NCBI GenBank assembly: GCA_945903465.1
Contig: CAMDOF010000002.1
Location: 62,001 to 126,000, forward strand
DNA: 64,000 nucleotides
Reading direction: 5' to 3'
Source of the DNA: Opitutus sp. GAS368
GTDB lineage: Bacteria; Verrucomicrobiota; Verrucomicrobiia; Opitutales; Opitutaceae
Shown: in pieces, positions 45,515 through 54,114 of the stretch
Layout of the letters: each line of letters starts with the position of its first letter
Numbering within the stretch: the first letter of the stretch is position 1
The notes under the pieces: generated by a model
Seen by the model: the letters and a program-made list of their open reading frames with translations, nothing else
Told to the model about the DNA's origin: nothing
The model's database searches: none
Position numbers and translations under genes: made by a program

Positions 45515-46023
45515 GCCCGAACTCACCGCCGCGATCGCGTCCCCTCCCCAGTACGCCGCGCGACACCGCTCAGGGGCCGCCCTTTCCTCGCCAGCAACGA
45601 CAAGGGCATAACCCAGAGACGCCCAGATGGCGCAGTAGCGCCATCTATTTGCGCCTTTCATCGGCCAGCAACGACAAGGGCATAACCTGCTGCCACCGGG
45701 GCGTTCGCCACACCCCGGTTCAGGCGAAAGCCACCGGAACGCCTCGACCGAAGCATCGTCTGAATTCAGGCGCACATCGCCAGCGAACTCACTTCTGCCC
45801 GCGCCCTTAAATGGCCGCCCATCGGGCGTCACCTCCGCTTTCGTCCTCCGCTTTCGGCATACGCACCGTCACGCCGATTCGGCCCCGTCACAAAAACCTC
45901 GAGACGCTTAAAAACCGCTCGAATTCGCGCACGGCTCAACAGACAACTCAGCCCCAAAGACTCGGCCCTCGCGCACCGACTCGGCCCTCGCGCACCGCCT
46001 CGGCCCTCGCGCACCGCCTCGGT
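45515..46023. other. intergenic region with short repeats
   Basis: The gap lies between convergent genes. A 24-bp sequence starting gccagcaacgacaagggc occurs at 45590-45613 and 45664-45687, 74 bases apart. The right end carries the 19-bp tandem repeat listed next. No credible gene is present. Confidence 0.6.
45959..46022. repeat. 19-bp tandem repeat, three and a third copies
   Basis: Units gactcggccctcgcgcacc / gcctcggccctcgcgcacc lie at 45959-45977, 45978-45996 and 45997-46015, plus a 7-base partial. The array touches the stop codon of the following reverse-strand gene. Confidence 0.9.
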
Positions 46024-47361
46024 TTATTGGGAAATGCCCACGCGCACGGGTCGAAAACCGATGCTGCTACTCCGGCTGCCTGGGCTACCGCTGATCCGGA
46101 CCGAGGACCGCGTGCTGAAAATTTGACTGCTCCAACTCCCCCCCCGCAACGAGCGATTTTTCCCCTCGGTTGCCCCTGGGGGATCTGTCACCGAGCCACC
46201 AGCGTAGGTCCCGTAGCGGTCGATCACCCACTCCCAAAGGTTCCCGTGCAGGTCGTAAAAGCCCCACGCATTCGGCGCCTTCGTACCCACCGGGTGCGTC
46301 TGCGCGGACGAGTTTACCTTATACCAAGCAACTTTCTCGACGTCCCCCGAGTGCCCCCCCAATGAGCCCGCTCGGCAGACATATTCAAACTGTGCCTCCG
46401 TCGGTAGCGTATATTTTTCGGAAAGCGGCAATCTCCCCGCCTTCTGCTCGCGCTCCGTCAACTTACGACAGAAATCCATCGCCTCCAGCCACGACACCTG
46501 CTCCACCGGCAAATTCGGCCCCTTAAAAAAGGCCGGGCCAGTCCGCATCACCGCCCGCCACTGCGCCTGCGTCACCTCCGTCGAAGCCATCCAAAACGGG
46601 CTGAGCGTCACCTTGGTCAACGGTCGCTCATGAGTATAACCCTCGCGATCGCTTCCCATCACGAAGGTTCCTCCTGGGACAAAAATCATCTTAAAACCTA
46701 GCCAAGCAAACGTTCCCGCCGGATCCCCACTTTCCGCTCGCCGACTCCTCTGATCAACTCCTTCGACACTTCCGACACGCTCTAAACTGACCGCGACTGC
46801 ATTCGCCGAGGCGGTCTCCGATGTCACTGTAGCCTGTCGCTCGGGCACAGCCAACTCCGCCACTCGATCCTCGACGGGATCCTTCACCAAGGCCCCTTCC
46901 GCCACCGCCGCGCGCCCCCCGACTGCTCCGCGTTGCTCCAACTGAGACGATTTAAAGCGATTCATCACCGCCAAGCCCAACCCGCCCATCACAAGAGCCA
47001 CCAGAATCGCTCCAAACGGACGACGTTGCTTCGGGCGCATCCCGGGCTTGTCTGTAGTCGGTGGGCCGTCGTTGGAGGCCGCCGCCCCCGAGGGGGCTTT
47101 ATCTTGACCCGAGCCCGGCCGCGACTCGCTTTGGGCCGACCGGATACCGGGCTCATTCATGAGATGATCCTCCAATATCGCATAGGCCGCATTGATCTCT
47201 TTGAGTTTCTCCGCTCCCCGCAACTTCAACTTCACGTCATCCCCAAAACGATCAGGGTGCCACACTTTTACCCATTCACGCCAAGCGGCCTTCACCTCCA
47301 CCAAAGAGGCCCCTGGCTCAAGTTCGAGCTGCCGGTAGCATTGTTTTATTTTTTCTGTCAT
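46024..47361 (-). CDS. DnaJ-domain / transmembrane / SUMF1-like fusion protein (445 aa)
   Basis: A J domain (residues 1-65, with HPD at 35-37 in VKVWHPDRFG) is followed by a polar linker, one transmembrane helix (about 114-133, FGAILVALVMGGLGLAVM) and a second linker. A formylglycine-generating-enzyme-like domain (about 220-445: IFVPGGTFVMGSDREGY, TEVTQAQWRAVM, YTLPTEAQFEYVCRAG, GFYDLHGNLWEWV, RSLRGGSW, GFRPVRV) ends it. The two catalytic Cys of true FGE, after GGSW, are Ser412 and Thr417 here, so it should not make formylglycine. By topology the J domain faces the cytoplasm and the SUMF1 domain the periplasm. I prefer the ATG at 47361, at the J-domain boundary, over one 39 bases upstream. 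Confidence 0.85.
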   Translation of the reverse strand: MTEKIKQCYRQLELEPGASLVEVKAAWREWVKVWHPDRFGDDVKLKLRGAEKLKEINAAYAILEDHLMNEPGIRSAQSESRPGSGQDKAPSGAAASNDGPPTTDKPGMRPKQRRPFGAILVALVMGGLGLAVMNRFKSSQLEQRGAVGGRAAVAEGALVKDPVEDRVAELAVPERQATVTSETASANAVAVSLERVGSVEGVDQRSRRAESGDPAGTFAWLGFKMIFVPGGTFVMGSDREGYTHERPLTKVTLSPFWMASTEVTQAQWRAVMRTGPAFFKGPNLPVEQVSWLEAMDFCRKLTEREQKAGRLPLSEKYTLPTEAQFEYVCRAGSLGGHSGDVEKVAWYKVNSSAQTHPVGTKAPNAWGFYDLHGNLWEWVIDRYGTYAGGSVTDPPGATEGKNRSLRGGSWSSQIFSTRSSVRISGSPGSRSSSIGFRPVRVGISQ

Positions 47362-47901
47362 AACCGACGTATCTACACTGACGGCCTGCCTTGGAATCAA
47401 GCGCCTGAACCCTTAATCCGTTCGATGCTAAACGCTGATCAGAATCCCTCCCAATGTCGATAGAACTGCCGACATTCTTCTAAAATGCGATATCACGATC
47501 CCTCTTCATCGACTCGTTCGCTCACGGACATTAAAAAAATAACCGATATCCAGCACGAATCCGGCAGCAGGAACGTTCCGCCCGCCTCATCTGCGCCCGC
47601 GAGCGAAGCCGGTTCTCATCGCCCTAAGCCCCCGATTAATCCGCCGCCGTCCATCCATCCGAGGCAAACCCCTCGTCTTACACCACGCCCCTGGCTGCAG
47701 GATTAAACGAGCTTCGCGACCATCGTCTCGGCCAGCTGAAAGTCTACCCACGCGCCCCCCCCGCCCCGTCAGTCCCTCAGCGCACCGCACGCTCCTTGGC
47801 CGCCCAAAACAGACCCAAGGGGCGTCACTCAGTTGATTAACCCGCGCAACTCCGCCGGCGGTCCCAGCGCAGGACCCTCCGCTCCTCCCTGGAGACCGCG
47901 C
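47362..47901. other. intergenic region, nothing recognised
   Basis: About 540 bases lie between two reverse-strand genes. A 73-codon forward frame at 47485 has a Pro/Ser-rich, low-complexity product with no domain and is not accepted as a gene. An A/T-rich patch near 47530-47550 may be part of the promoter of the DnaJ fusion. Confidence 0.45.
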
Positions 47902-48369
47902 TCAAAACTCCGGAACTACTGAAAGGGTCGCGCCTGCCGCCACCGAAAGATTGGGCCCACTGTTCCAAGTGAGATCATTGACCAAAAACTTAAACAATAC
48001 CTGCGCCTCTGTTCCCTCCAAAACCGCTCGCCAAAAATTCCCCTCCACCCAACTCATCAAGACACCGCGGTCCCAGCCGAGGCCACCGCCCTCACCTCGA
48101 AGGTAAAGCGCGTTGCCAAACCCAATGTCTAAACGCGCGACAATCGTCGTACTGACGGGCTTGATCCCCACCACATTTAAAACCGGTGCCGACACGGCGC
48201 GCGCCACCGGTCGCAACACCGCGGACGGGAGCGCCGATTCCACCACTGCCGCGACAGTCCTTTTCCGTTTTTGCGCGGGTCCTTTCGACGGCGTCTTGCT
48301 CTTCGCCATAACTGATTTTTTGACCGCTGGAGGCTTCGATTTTGCAACAATTTTTTTGGATGAGCTCAT
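47902..48369 (-). CDS. Lys/Ala-rich N-terminus plus starch-binding-like domain (155 aa)
   Basis: Residues 1-40 are very basic (MSSSKKIVAKSKPPAVKKSV and GPAQKRKR), like histone-H1-type tails or anchors. Residues about 80-155 resemble CBM20/CBM48-like folds: LYLRGEGGGLGWDRGVLMSW, then FWRAVLEGTEAQVLFKFLVND, then the typical ending TWNSGPNLSVAAG. There is no signal peptide, so it should be cytoplasmic, perhaps on glycogen or on nucleic acid. I know of no named family with this combination. It stands alone on the reverse strand. Confidence 0.7.
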   Translation of the reverse strand: MSSSKKIVAKSKPPAVKKSVMAKSKTPSKGPAQKRKRTVAAVVESALPSAVLRPVARAVSAPVLNVVGIKPVSTTIVARLDIGFGNALYLRGEGGGLGWDRGVLMSWVEGNFWRAVLEGTEAQVLFKFLVNDLTWNSGPNLSVAAGATLSVVPEF

Positions 48370-48564
48370 AGTGAAATTTACCTAACAATTCCCAAGGAAG
48401 CGTTTCAATAGCAATTCAAAGGCCAATTAGCCAACCCCCGACTGCATTCCTCATCGAAACGTAACCAAAGTGCCTTCGACCCTGCTTCGTCTCAATCACC
48501 ACAACCAGCGGCGGACAAAAATCCGCCCCGCCAACTTCGCGGCGGTCACCGCGCCCTCGTGTCG

Positions 48565-48954
48565 CTAACCAGAGATCAGCACCAGGTTCGCGTAGGGGAT
48601 GACTTCACCCGTGCGAATCAGGCCAATCGCGCCCGGCACCCGTAGTTTGAACCGCTGATGGGGCTCGTGCGTTACCGGAATCCCCGCCAGCGCCGCCAAA
48701 AACACCGCCTTGGTCATTTCGTTGTTCTCCCGAAGAAATTCTTCCGCCATATAAGCCTCGGCGACCACAAAGTTCATGCGCACCGCCGCCAAAACTTGCT
48801 GCACCGTCGGGACCCCATCCACCAGCGATAGATCCACCGTCTCGATCCCCGGCCAAAAAGGAAACCCTCGATCCGCAATCACCAGCGCATTGGTATGCCT
48901 TACCCGTGCGAGCAAGGATAAGACGTGGGGATTTAAAATTCCGTTCACGAGCAT
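48565..48954 (-). CDS. RbsD/FucU-family sugar mutarotase (129 aa)
   Basis: The length and key residues fit the family: His20 in RHTNALVIADRGFP (HxNxLVIxDxGxP, Asp28), DLSLVDGVPTVQQVL, and the ending FKLRVPGAIGLIRTGEVIPYANLVLISG. These proteins interconvert pyranose/furanose or alpha/beta forms of ribose or fucose. No ribose or fucose kinase, isomerase or ABC genes adjoin it, so the sugar is undetermined. It is divergent from the MBL-fold gene, with 125 bases between the starts. Confidence 0.88.
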   Translation of the reverse strand: MLVNGILNPHVLSLLARVRHTNALVIADRGFPFWPGIETVDLSLVDGVPTVQQVLAAVRMNFVVAEAYMAEEFLRENNEMTKAVFLAALAGIPVTHEPHQRFKLRVPGAIGLIRTGEVIPYANLVLISG

Positions 48955-49079
48955 AGCGGACCAAACCGTACGCCCCCCCTCTTAAAAAACGAGTTTTTTT
49001 GCAGGCACCTTCGGGCAGATCCTCGCCCGCGCCCCTCCGCAGGGCTTGCGGCCCCACCAATCCCGCGCTTACTCCCCTC

Positions 49080-49904
49080 ATGGCTCGCATTCCCCTTGAG
49101 GATAATTTCAACGACGTGATCAATAAAGCCCAGCGCGGGCTAAAAATTTCCGACGCCGATCTCGCACTCCGCGCCGAGGTCAGCCCCGCCGATCTCGCGG
49201 CCGTCAAGGCGGGCACCATCCTCGATCCCATCATCCGCCGCCTCGCTCGTCACCTCCGCCTCACCCCCAAAGCCCTCGAGAACCTCGCCCATAAACGCTG
49301 GTACCCACAGCTCCCCGATTTCCCCAAGGGCTTTGCGATGTTTAATACCCCCCATGAGGAAATGACGGTAAATAGCTATCTCATCTGGGATCCCCGCACC
49401 AAACTCGCCGCAGCTTTCGACACCGGCGCCAACTGCGTCGCGATGCTCGATTTGCTCCACGCCGAGGAACTCAAACTCCACTATATTTTCCTGACGCACA
49501 CCCACGACGATCACATCGCCGCCTTGCCCCAACTCGCCCGCGAAACGAACGCGGAGGTCTGGGCCAGCGAACTCGAGCCCGCCCCTTTCCCCCAAGCTAA
49601 AACCTTCAAGGAAAATGTTCACTTTCACGTCGGCTCACTCGCCATCAAAACACTTTCCACCTTCGGCCACTCTCCCGGTATGACCACGTTTTTTGTCACC
49701 GGACTGAGCTGGCCGATCGCCTTTGTCGGCGACGCCGTCTTCGCCAGTTCAATGGGCGGCAGCGCCACTCATTTCGCGGAACAATATCGCAACAATCGGG
49801 AGAAAATTTTCACGCTGCCTCGCGATACCGTCCTAGCCTGTGGCCACGGCCCCCTCACTACCCTCGCCCAAGAAAAACAATCGAATCCCTTCTTCGCTCA
49901 TTAG
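49080..49904 (+). CDS. MBL-fold metallo-hydrolase with N-terminal helical domain (274 aa)
   Basis: Residues 1-70 form a small helical, XRE-like segment (ISDADLALRAEVSPADLAAVKAG). A metallo-beta-lactamase fold follows with all ligands: HTHDDH (140-145), His197 in GHSPG, Asp218 in FVGDAVF and His256 in CGHGP. This pattern is closest to the glyoxalase II/persulfide dioxygenase-like hydrolases, but the substrate is unknown. I chose the ATG at 49080 (MARIPLEDNF) after a C/T tract (tactcccctc); the open frame extends 27 codons further with unlikely sequence. Confidence 0.85.
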   Translation: MARIPLEDNFNDVINKAQRGLKISDADLALRAEVSPADLAAVKAGTILDPIIRRLARHLRLTPKALENLAHKRWYPQLPDFPKGFAMFNTPHEEMTVNSYLIWDPRTKLAAAFDTGANCVAMLDLLHAEELKLHYIFLTHTHDDHIAALPQLARETNAEVWASELEPAPFPQAKTFKENVHFHVGSLAIKTLSTFGHSPGMTTFFVTGLSWPIAFVGDAVFASSMGGSATHFAEQYRNNREKIFTLPRDTVLACGHGPLTTLAQEKQSNPFFAH

Positions 49905-50150
49905 TCGATTCCTCGGCCCCACCACCCGGCCGCGCCCTCCGCCCGCGGCCCTTACCTCCGCTCCTCGTACCATCGGGAACGGCCGTCCCTTGCCCCCCAC
50001 GCGATCACCCCAGACGACCGCAGCCGCCCAGCCAGTTCACCGACCGCCCCATCAACGCCATCGCCGCCCTCAACTCGCCGCTCGCGGTCTCCCGCCCGCC
50101 AATCCTCAAAATGGTCTAGCCCCTGCAAATTTATACTTCATAAAGATCCC

Positions 50151-51035
50151 ATGCTTGAAAAAATTGCTTTTGTCGGCGTCGGTCGGATGGGCGCCAATAT
50201 GGCCCGCCGCCTTAAAGACTGCGGCTACCCCGTCACCGCTATTTTCGACACCGCCGCCCCGGCCGCCGCCAGCCTCGCCCACGAGATCGGCGCGGCGCAC
50301 GTCACCCAACTTGCCGCCGTCACCGCTGCCGCCGATATCATTTTCACCGTCGTGACCGATGATGCCGCGCAGTTGGCCATCTTCCCCACCAACGGGGACT
50401 CCCTCCTCCACGGCGCCACCGGAAAAGTTTTTATCAACTGCGCGACGATCTCACCCGCGACCCATGTCGAAATCGCACGGCGTGCCCAGGCCGTCGGCGC
50501 CCTCACCCTTGAGGGCTGTATGGCCTCCTCCATCCCCCAGGCCCGCCAGGGCACGCTTTACCTGATGTGCGGCGGCGATCCTGCGACGTTCGAACGCGTC
50601 CGCCCCATTTTGGAAAAACTCAGCTCCGCCCTCCGCTACATCGGGACCACCGGACAAGCCGCTCAGGTAAAAGCACTCGTTAATCTTGTGATGAATATAA
50701 ACACCGCGGGTCTCGCCGAAGGCCTCGGCCTCGGTGCCGCCCTCGGTCTCGATCTCGCCATGCTCCGCGAGGTCTTTCAACAGACCGGCGCCAACTCCCA
50801 AGTCCTGAAAACCGATGGCGAAGATATGCAAAATCGCGATCACACCTGCTTTTTTTCCGCGGCCCATGCCGCGAAAGATTCCACCATCGCCTGGACGCTC
50901 GGTGCTCAAGTCGGGCTCCACCTACCTCTCGCGGGTGCCACCAAACAACAGTTCGAGCGGATGATCGCCCGAGGTCTCGGCGACCTCGACAAAAGCGGTG
51001 TCGCCGAATTGACCTTCAAGGGTCGGCAGCCATGA
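50151..51035 (+). CDS. beta-hydroxyacid dehydrogenase (HIBADH / tartronate semialdehyde reductase type, 294 aa)
   Basis: An N-terminal Rossmann fold with FVGVGRMGANMARRL suits NADP(H). The catalytic Lys174 sits in GQAAQVKALVNL, followed by the all-helical C-terminal domain. The family reduces or oxidises small beta-hydroxyacids such as 2-hydroxy-3-oxopropionate or 3-hydroxyisobutyrate. The substrate-binding motif usually DAPVSGG reads EGCMASSIPQARQGTL here, so the substrate may be unusual. The stop overlaps the first ATG of the next frame (ATGA). Confidence 0.85.
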   Translation: MLEKIAFVGVGRMGANMARRLKDCGYPVTAIFDTAAPAAASLAHEIGAAHVTQLAAVTAAADIIFTVVTDDAAQLAIFPTNGDSLLHGATGKVFINCATISPATHVEIARRAQAVGALTLEGCMASSIPQARQGTLYLMCGGDPATFERVRPILEKLSSALRYIGTTGQAAQVKALVNLVMNINTAGLAEGLGLGAALGLDLAMLREVFQQTGANSQVLKTDGEDMQNRDHTCFFSAAHAAKDSTIAWTLGAQVGLHLPLAGATKQQFERMIARGLGDLDKSGVAELTFKGRQP

Positions 51036-51088
51036 GCCGTCCCCCCTCGCCTCGCCAACCGACCAACCCTCACCACCCGGAACAGACC

Positions 51089-52180
51089 ATGCGCCACGCC
51101 ATAAGCCGTCTCCCCCGCCTGCTCTGCACCTGGCTGGCGGTTGCACTCGGGGCCCTCGCCCTCCCCGCCCAACCCGCCGCCGAGGTCAGCCCGAACAACG
51201 TCACGTTCTTCACGGAGCCGAATTTTAAGGGCGAGGCGTTGACGGTCGAGGCCGGCGCCGCCGTGGAAAACCTCGAGCAAATGCTGCGCCCCAACCAAAA
51301 ATCGTGGGCCTTCGCTATTTCATCGGTCCGCGTCGAGGGCTCCGCCCAAGCCTCGGTGTTTGGCGCCATCGGCTTCGCCGGTGATCGACTCGAAATCACG
51401 CGGAGCCTCGCCGATCTTTACAGCGAAATCCGCCCGCGAGACGTCGGCGCCACTTGGGACCGCGCCATCGTCTCGCTCTCCGTCACCCAGCGGGGCGCTC
51501 CTCCCGCGCTCGCACCGCCGCCCCCGCTGGGAAACCCTCCCGCGACGAGCCCAAGGCCCTTCCCGTCCATTCCCCCTCCCGCCGCCCACGTCGCCCGAAA
51601 CGAACCAGGGCCCTCCACCGTTATTATCGTAACGCCGCGACCACCACCACCGCCCCCACCGGTCGTCATGCGCGAGGTACGTCCCCGCCTCGATCGCCGA
51701 ACCGCTGAAATCATTGTCCAGCGCGCCTTCCGCGAAGTTCTCAATCGTCCAGCTGATCCCGATGGGCTCCGCACCTACCGCGATCGCCTGATGTTCGAGG
51801 GTTGGAGCGAGCAACAAGTCATTCAACAACTCCAACGCAGCGGCGAGGCCCGCGGCGTCAACGCCGATGACGCCATCACCAAAACCTACCGCGAAGTGCT
51901 CGGTCACGATCCCGACCCCAATGGCCTGGCCCATTATCGCGCAAAATGGCGCGACGGCTGGACCCAAGGCCAGATTCGCGACGATCTTCGCCGGAGCCCA
52001 GAAGCATTGCGCGCCACCATCATTCGCGTGTATCGCGAGGTCCTCGGTCGCGATCCCGATCCGTCTGGCTATGCCACCTATGAAAAAGCCATGCGCGAAC
52101 GCCGCTGGACCGAGAAAGAACTGCGCGCCGCACTTATGAGCGGCGACGAGTATCGCCAGCGCCAAAAAGCGCGCCGCTAG
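51089..52180 (+). CDS. secreted beta/gamma-crystallin-like + DUF4214 protein (363 aa)
   Basis: A signal peptide (MRHAISRLPRLLCTWLAVALGALALPA/Q) is followed by a crystallin-like Greek-key region (about residues 35-120: NVTFFTEPNFKGEALTVEAG, then AISSVRVEG and FAGDRLEITRSL). A Pro-rich linker (about 135-200, with PPPPPPP) comes next, then three DUF4214-like helical units, each with FREVLNRPADPDGLRTYRDR, YREVLGHDPDPNGLAHYRAK or YREVLGRDPDPSGYATYEKA. DUF4214 units occur in secreted surface proteins of unknown role. The frame is open to an ATG at 51032 that would overlap the previous gene, but the signal peptide favours 51089. Confidence 0.8.
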   Translation: MRHAISRLPRLLCTWLAVALGALALPAQPAAEVSPNNVTFFTEPNFKGEALTVEAGAAVENLEQMLRPNQKSWAFAISSVRVEGSAQASVFGAIGFAGDRLEITRSLADLYSEIRPRDVGATWDRAIVSLSVTQRGAPPALAPPPPLGNPPATSPRPFPSIPPPAAHVARNEPGPSTVIIVTPRPPPPPPPVVMREVRPRLDRRTAEIIVQRAFREVLNRPADPDGLRTYRDRLMFEGWSEQQVIQQLQRSGEARGVNADDAITKTYREVLGHDPDPNGLAHYRAKWRDGWTQGQIRDDLRRSPEALRATIIRVYREVLGRDPDPSGYATYEKAMRERRWTEKELRAALMSGDEYRQRQKARR

Positions 52181-52563
52181 TTCGCCCTTGGCGAGGGCAC
52201 CCGCGGATAAACCAAGGCGCCCAAGACAGCGCGCCGTCACCAGCCCTGCCCGCCAGCGCCATCCCCTCGTTGCACGTCTGCGTGGGTAGCTTCCGACAAG
52301 CGTACGTGAGGCAAAAAAATCTTCGCGGTCCCCCGGTCGCGGCGACAAAATCGCCGGCGACGCAGCCGCGGCCCATTGCGCGAACGCCCCCGCCATCTCC
52401 GCGTTTTTCCAAAGCCGATTTTCTCACAATAACCCGCCCATCAGTTCGCCTCACTCGCGAGGTCCCTGCGAACCAAGTATCACCCCTTCGCGCCTCGGCG
52501 CCACTTCGTCGCGCTGCCCGCTGACCGATCCTCGCGGCCGGCCGGCAAATCCCCCACCCGCGG
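52181..52563. other. intergenic region between convergent genes
   Basis: About 380 bases hold no domain-bearing frame. No hairpin with a T run is evident at either gene end, and no repeat was found. Confidence 0.45.
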
Positions 52564-54045
52564 TCAATCGTCCTGCACGTCGGCGCCTTCGGCGGTCTTC
52601 CATTTCGCGCGGTGCTCCACCGAAGCCCCGCCACCCCCGCGACTGCCGCGCATCTCGTCTTTCACCTTCCCCACAAGATCAAAATAAATTGGACAGCCCG
52701 CGACGTCAAATTCCTCGACCACTCCGGCCTCGAGGTAACGACGATACTGCTCCGTGAGTTTCTCTTCGCGATTGCAGAAAAGCTTGATGCGAAAGGGCCG
52801 CGTACCGGTCTGGGTCGCGTAGTAAACCCGGAACCGCTTGCCTCCAATCGCCGCCGGCGGATTGCGCTCCGCCAAATGCCCCAGCACTTGATTGAGCTTC
52901 GCCGTCGACATCCGTTTATCCAGAGTCCGATTCAACTTCACCGCCGCATTCAGCATCCGATCTACTTCGTATCCACTCATCGCGGACACGAAAATCACCG
53001 GAGAGCCTGGCGTAAAAAATAGCCGCTCAAACAAGGCATGTTCGTACTTCTCCCGGTAATCACGCTCGTTCTTGTAAGGCTTGAAACCACCCTGCGCCTT
53101 AAATCCCTTCTGCACCAGATCCCACTTATTCACGACAATCACAATCGGCTTCCCTTCTTTGATCGCCTCGCCCGCGATCGCCTTGTCCTGCTGCGTCACG
53201 CCATCCAGCGCATCAAGCACGAGAAAGACCACGTCGGTATTCTTAACCGCGTCCAAGGAGCGCAACCGCGAGAAATATTCCACGGGCGAGGCCAGCTTCG
53301 TCGCCGCCTTGATCCCGGCTGTGTCGATCAAACGAAAGGGGTAGGTTTCACCGTCCCGTCCCACAAAATCGAAGGGCAATTCGATCGCGTCTCTCGTCGT
53401 GCCGGGCATTTCACTCACGATCAGGCGATCACTCTTGAGCAAACAATTACTGAGCGACGATTTCCCAACATTGGGCCGCCCGATAAAGCAAATACACAAC
53501 GGATCCGCCGCCGTCTTCGTTCCGTCGCTTTCAGCTACCACCGGTAGCGGCCCCAACACCTCCGCAATCGCCGCCCGCAAATCTTCTTCCCCATTGCCGT
53601 GCTCCGCCGATACCCGCAGCGGTTCCCCAAGACCAAGACGATACGCTTCGTCCAACGCGACTTTCGAGTCGTCGAAGTCTGCCTTGTTTATCACGAGCCG
53701 AACTTTCTTGCCGCTCTTCCGGAGCATCATCGCAATCTTCTCATCCAGGCTGCTCAGACCGCTCAGCCCATCCACCACGAACAAAATGAGCGAGGCTGCT
53801 GCGATCGCGAACTCCACCTGCTGCTCAGACGCTTTTGTCAGGGCCGCGGGCGTGTCGATTCCCTTGTAGCCCAACCCGCCCGTATCAAGCAGCGTGTATT
53901 TCCCCTCGGCAATCTCCGCGGAAATCACGTCACGCGTTATGCCCGGCTGATCATGCACAATGGAAATGCGCTTGCGCGCAAGCCGATTGAAAAGACGGCT
54001 TTTGCCGACATTAGGACGACCGACGATGGCGACGATGCGAGACAT
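52564..54045 (-). CDS. der: ribosome biogenesis GTPase Der (493 aa)
   Basis: Two tandem GTPase domains are complete. The first has GRPNVGKS at residues 8-15, DTGG and NKAD. The second has GRPNVGKS, DTAG and NKWD. A KH-like C-terminal domain (MSTAKLNQVLGHLAERNPPAA, FRVYYATQTGTRPFRIKLFCN) ends the protein. Der is needed for 50S subunit assembly. I chose the ATG at 54045 (MSRIVAIVGRPN); an upstream Met would add 22 residues before the P-loop strand. The tail after the KH domain is Gly/Lys-rich. It is 69 bases downstream of the aminotransferase on the same strand. Confidence 0.96.
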   Translation of the reverse strand: MSRIVAIVGRPNVGKSRLFNRLARKRISIVHDQPGITRDVISAEIAEGKYTLLDTGGLGYKGIDTPAALTKASEQQVEFAIAAASLILFVVDGLSGLSSLDEKIAMMLRKSGKKVRLVINKADFDDSKVALDEAYRLGLGEPLRVSAEHGNGEEDLRAAIAEVLGPLPVVAESDGTKTAADPLCICFIGRPNVGKSSLSNCLLKSDRLIVSEMPGTTRDAIELPFDFVGRDGETYPFRLIDTAGIKAATKLASPVEYFSRLRSLDAVKNTDVVFLVLDALDGVTQQDKAIAGEAIKEGKPIVIVVNKWDLVQKGFKAQGGFKPYKNERDYREKYEHALFERLFFTPGSPVIFVSAMSGYEVDRMLNAAVKLNRTLDKRMSTAKLNQVLGHLAERNPPAAIGGKRFRVYYATQTGTRPFRIKLFCNREEKLTEQYRRYLEAGVVEEFDVAGCPIYFDLVGKVKDEMRGSRGGGGASVEHRAKWKTAEGADVQDD

Positions 54046-54114
54046 GGAAGCAATAAATGATAAACCGTGTCCGCTCCGCTTCAAGCCCCGTGGTCGGGAC
54101 CAGAAGCGCAACGG

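Noticed and set aside
46024-47361. Active formylglycine-generating enzyme
   Set aside because: Both catalytic cysteine positions after GGSW are Ser/Thr, and the J-domain/TM architecture is not that of FGE.
47485-47706. Small forward gene of 73 codons
   Set aside because: Low-complexity Pro/Ser/Arg product, no domain, no start signal.
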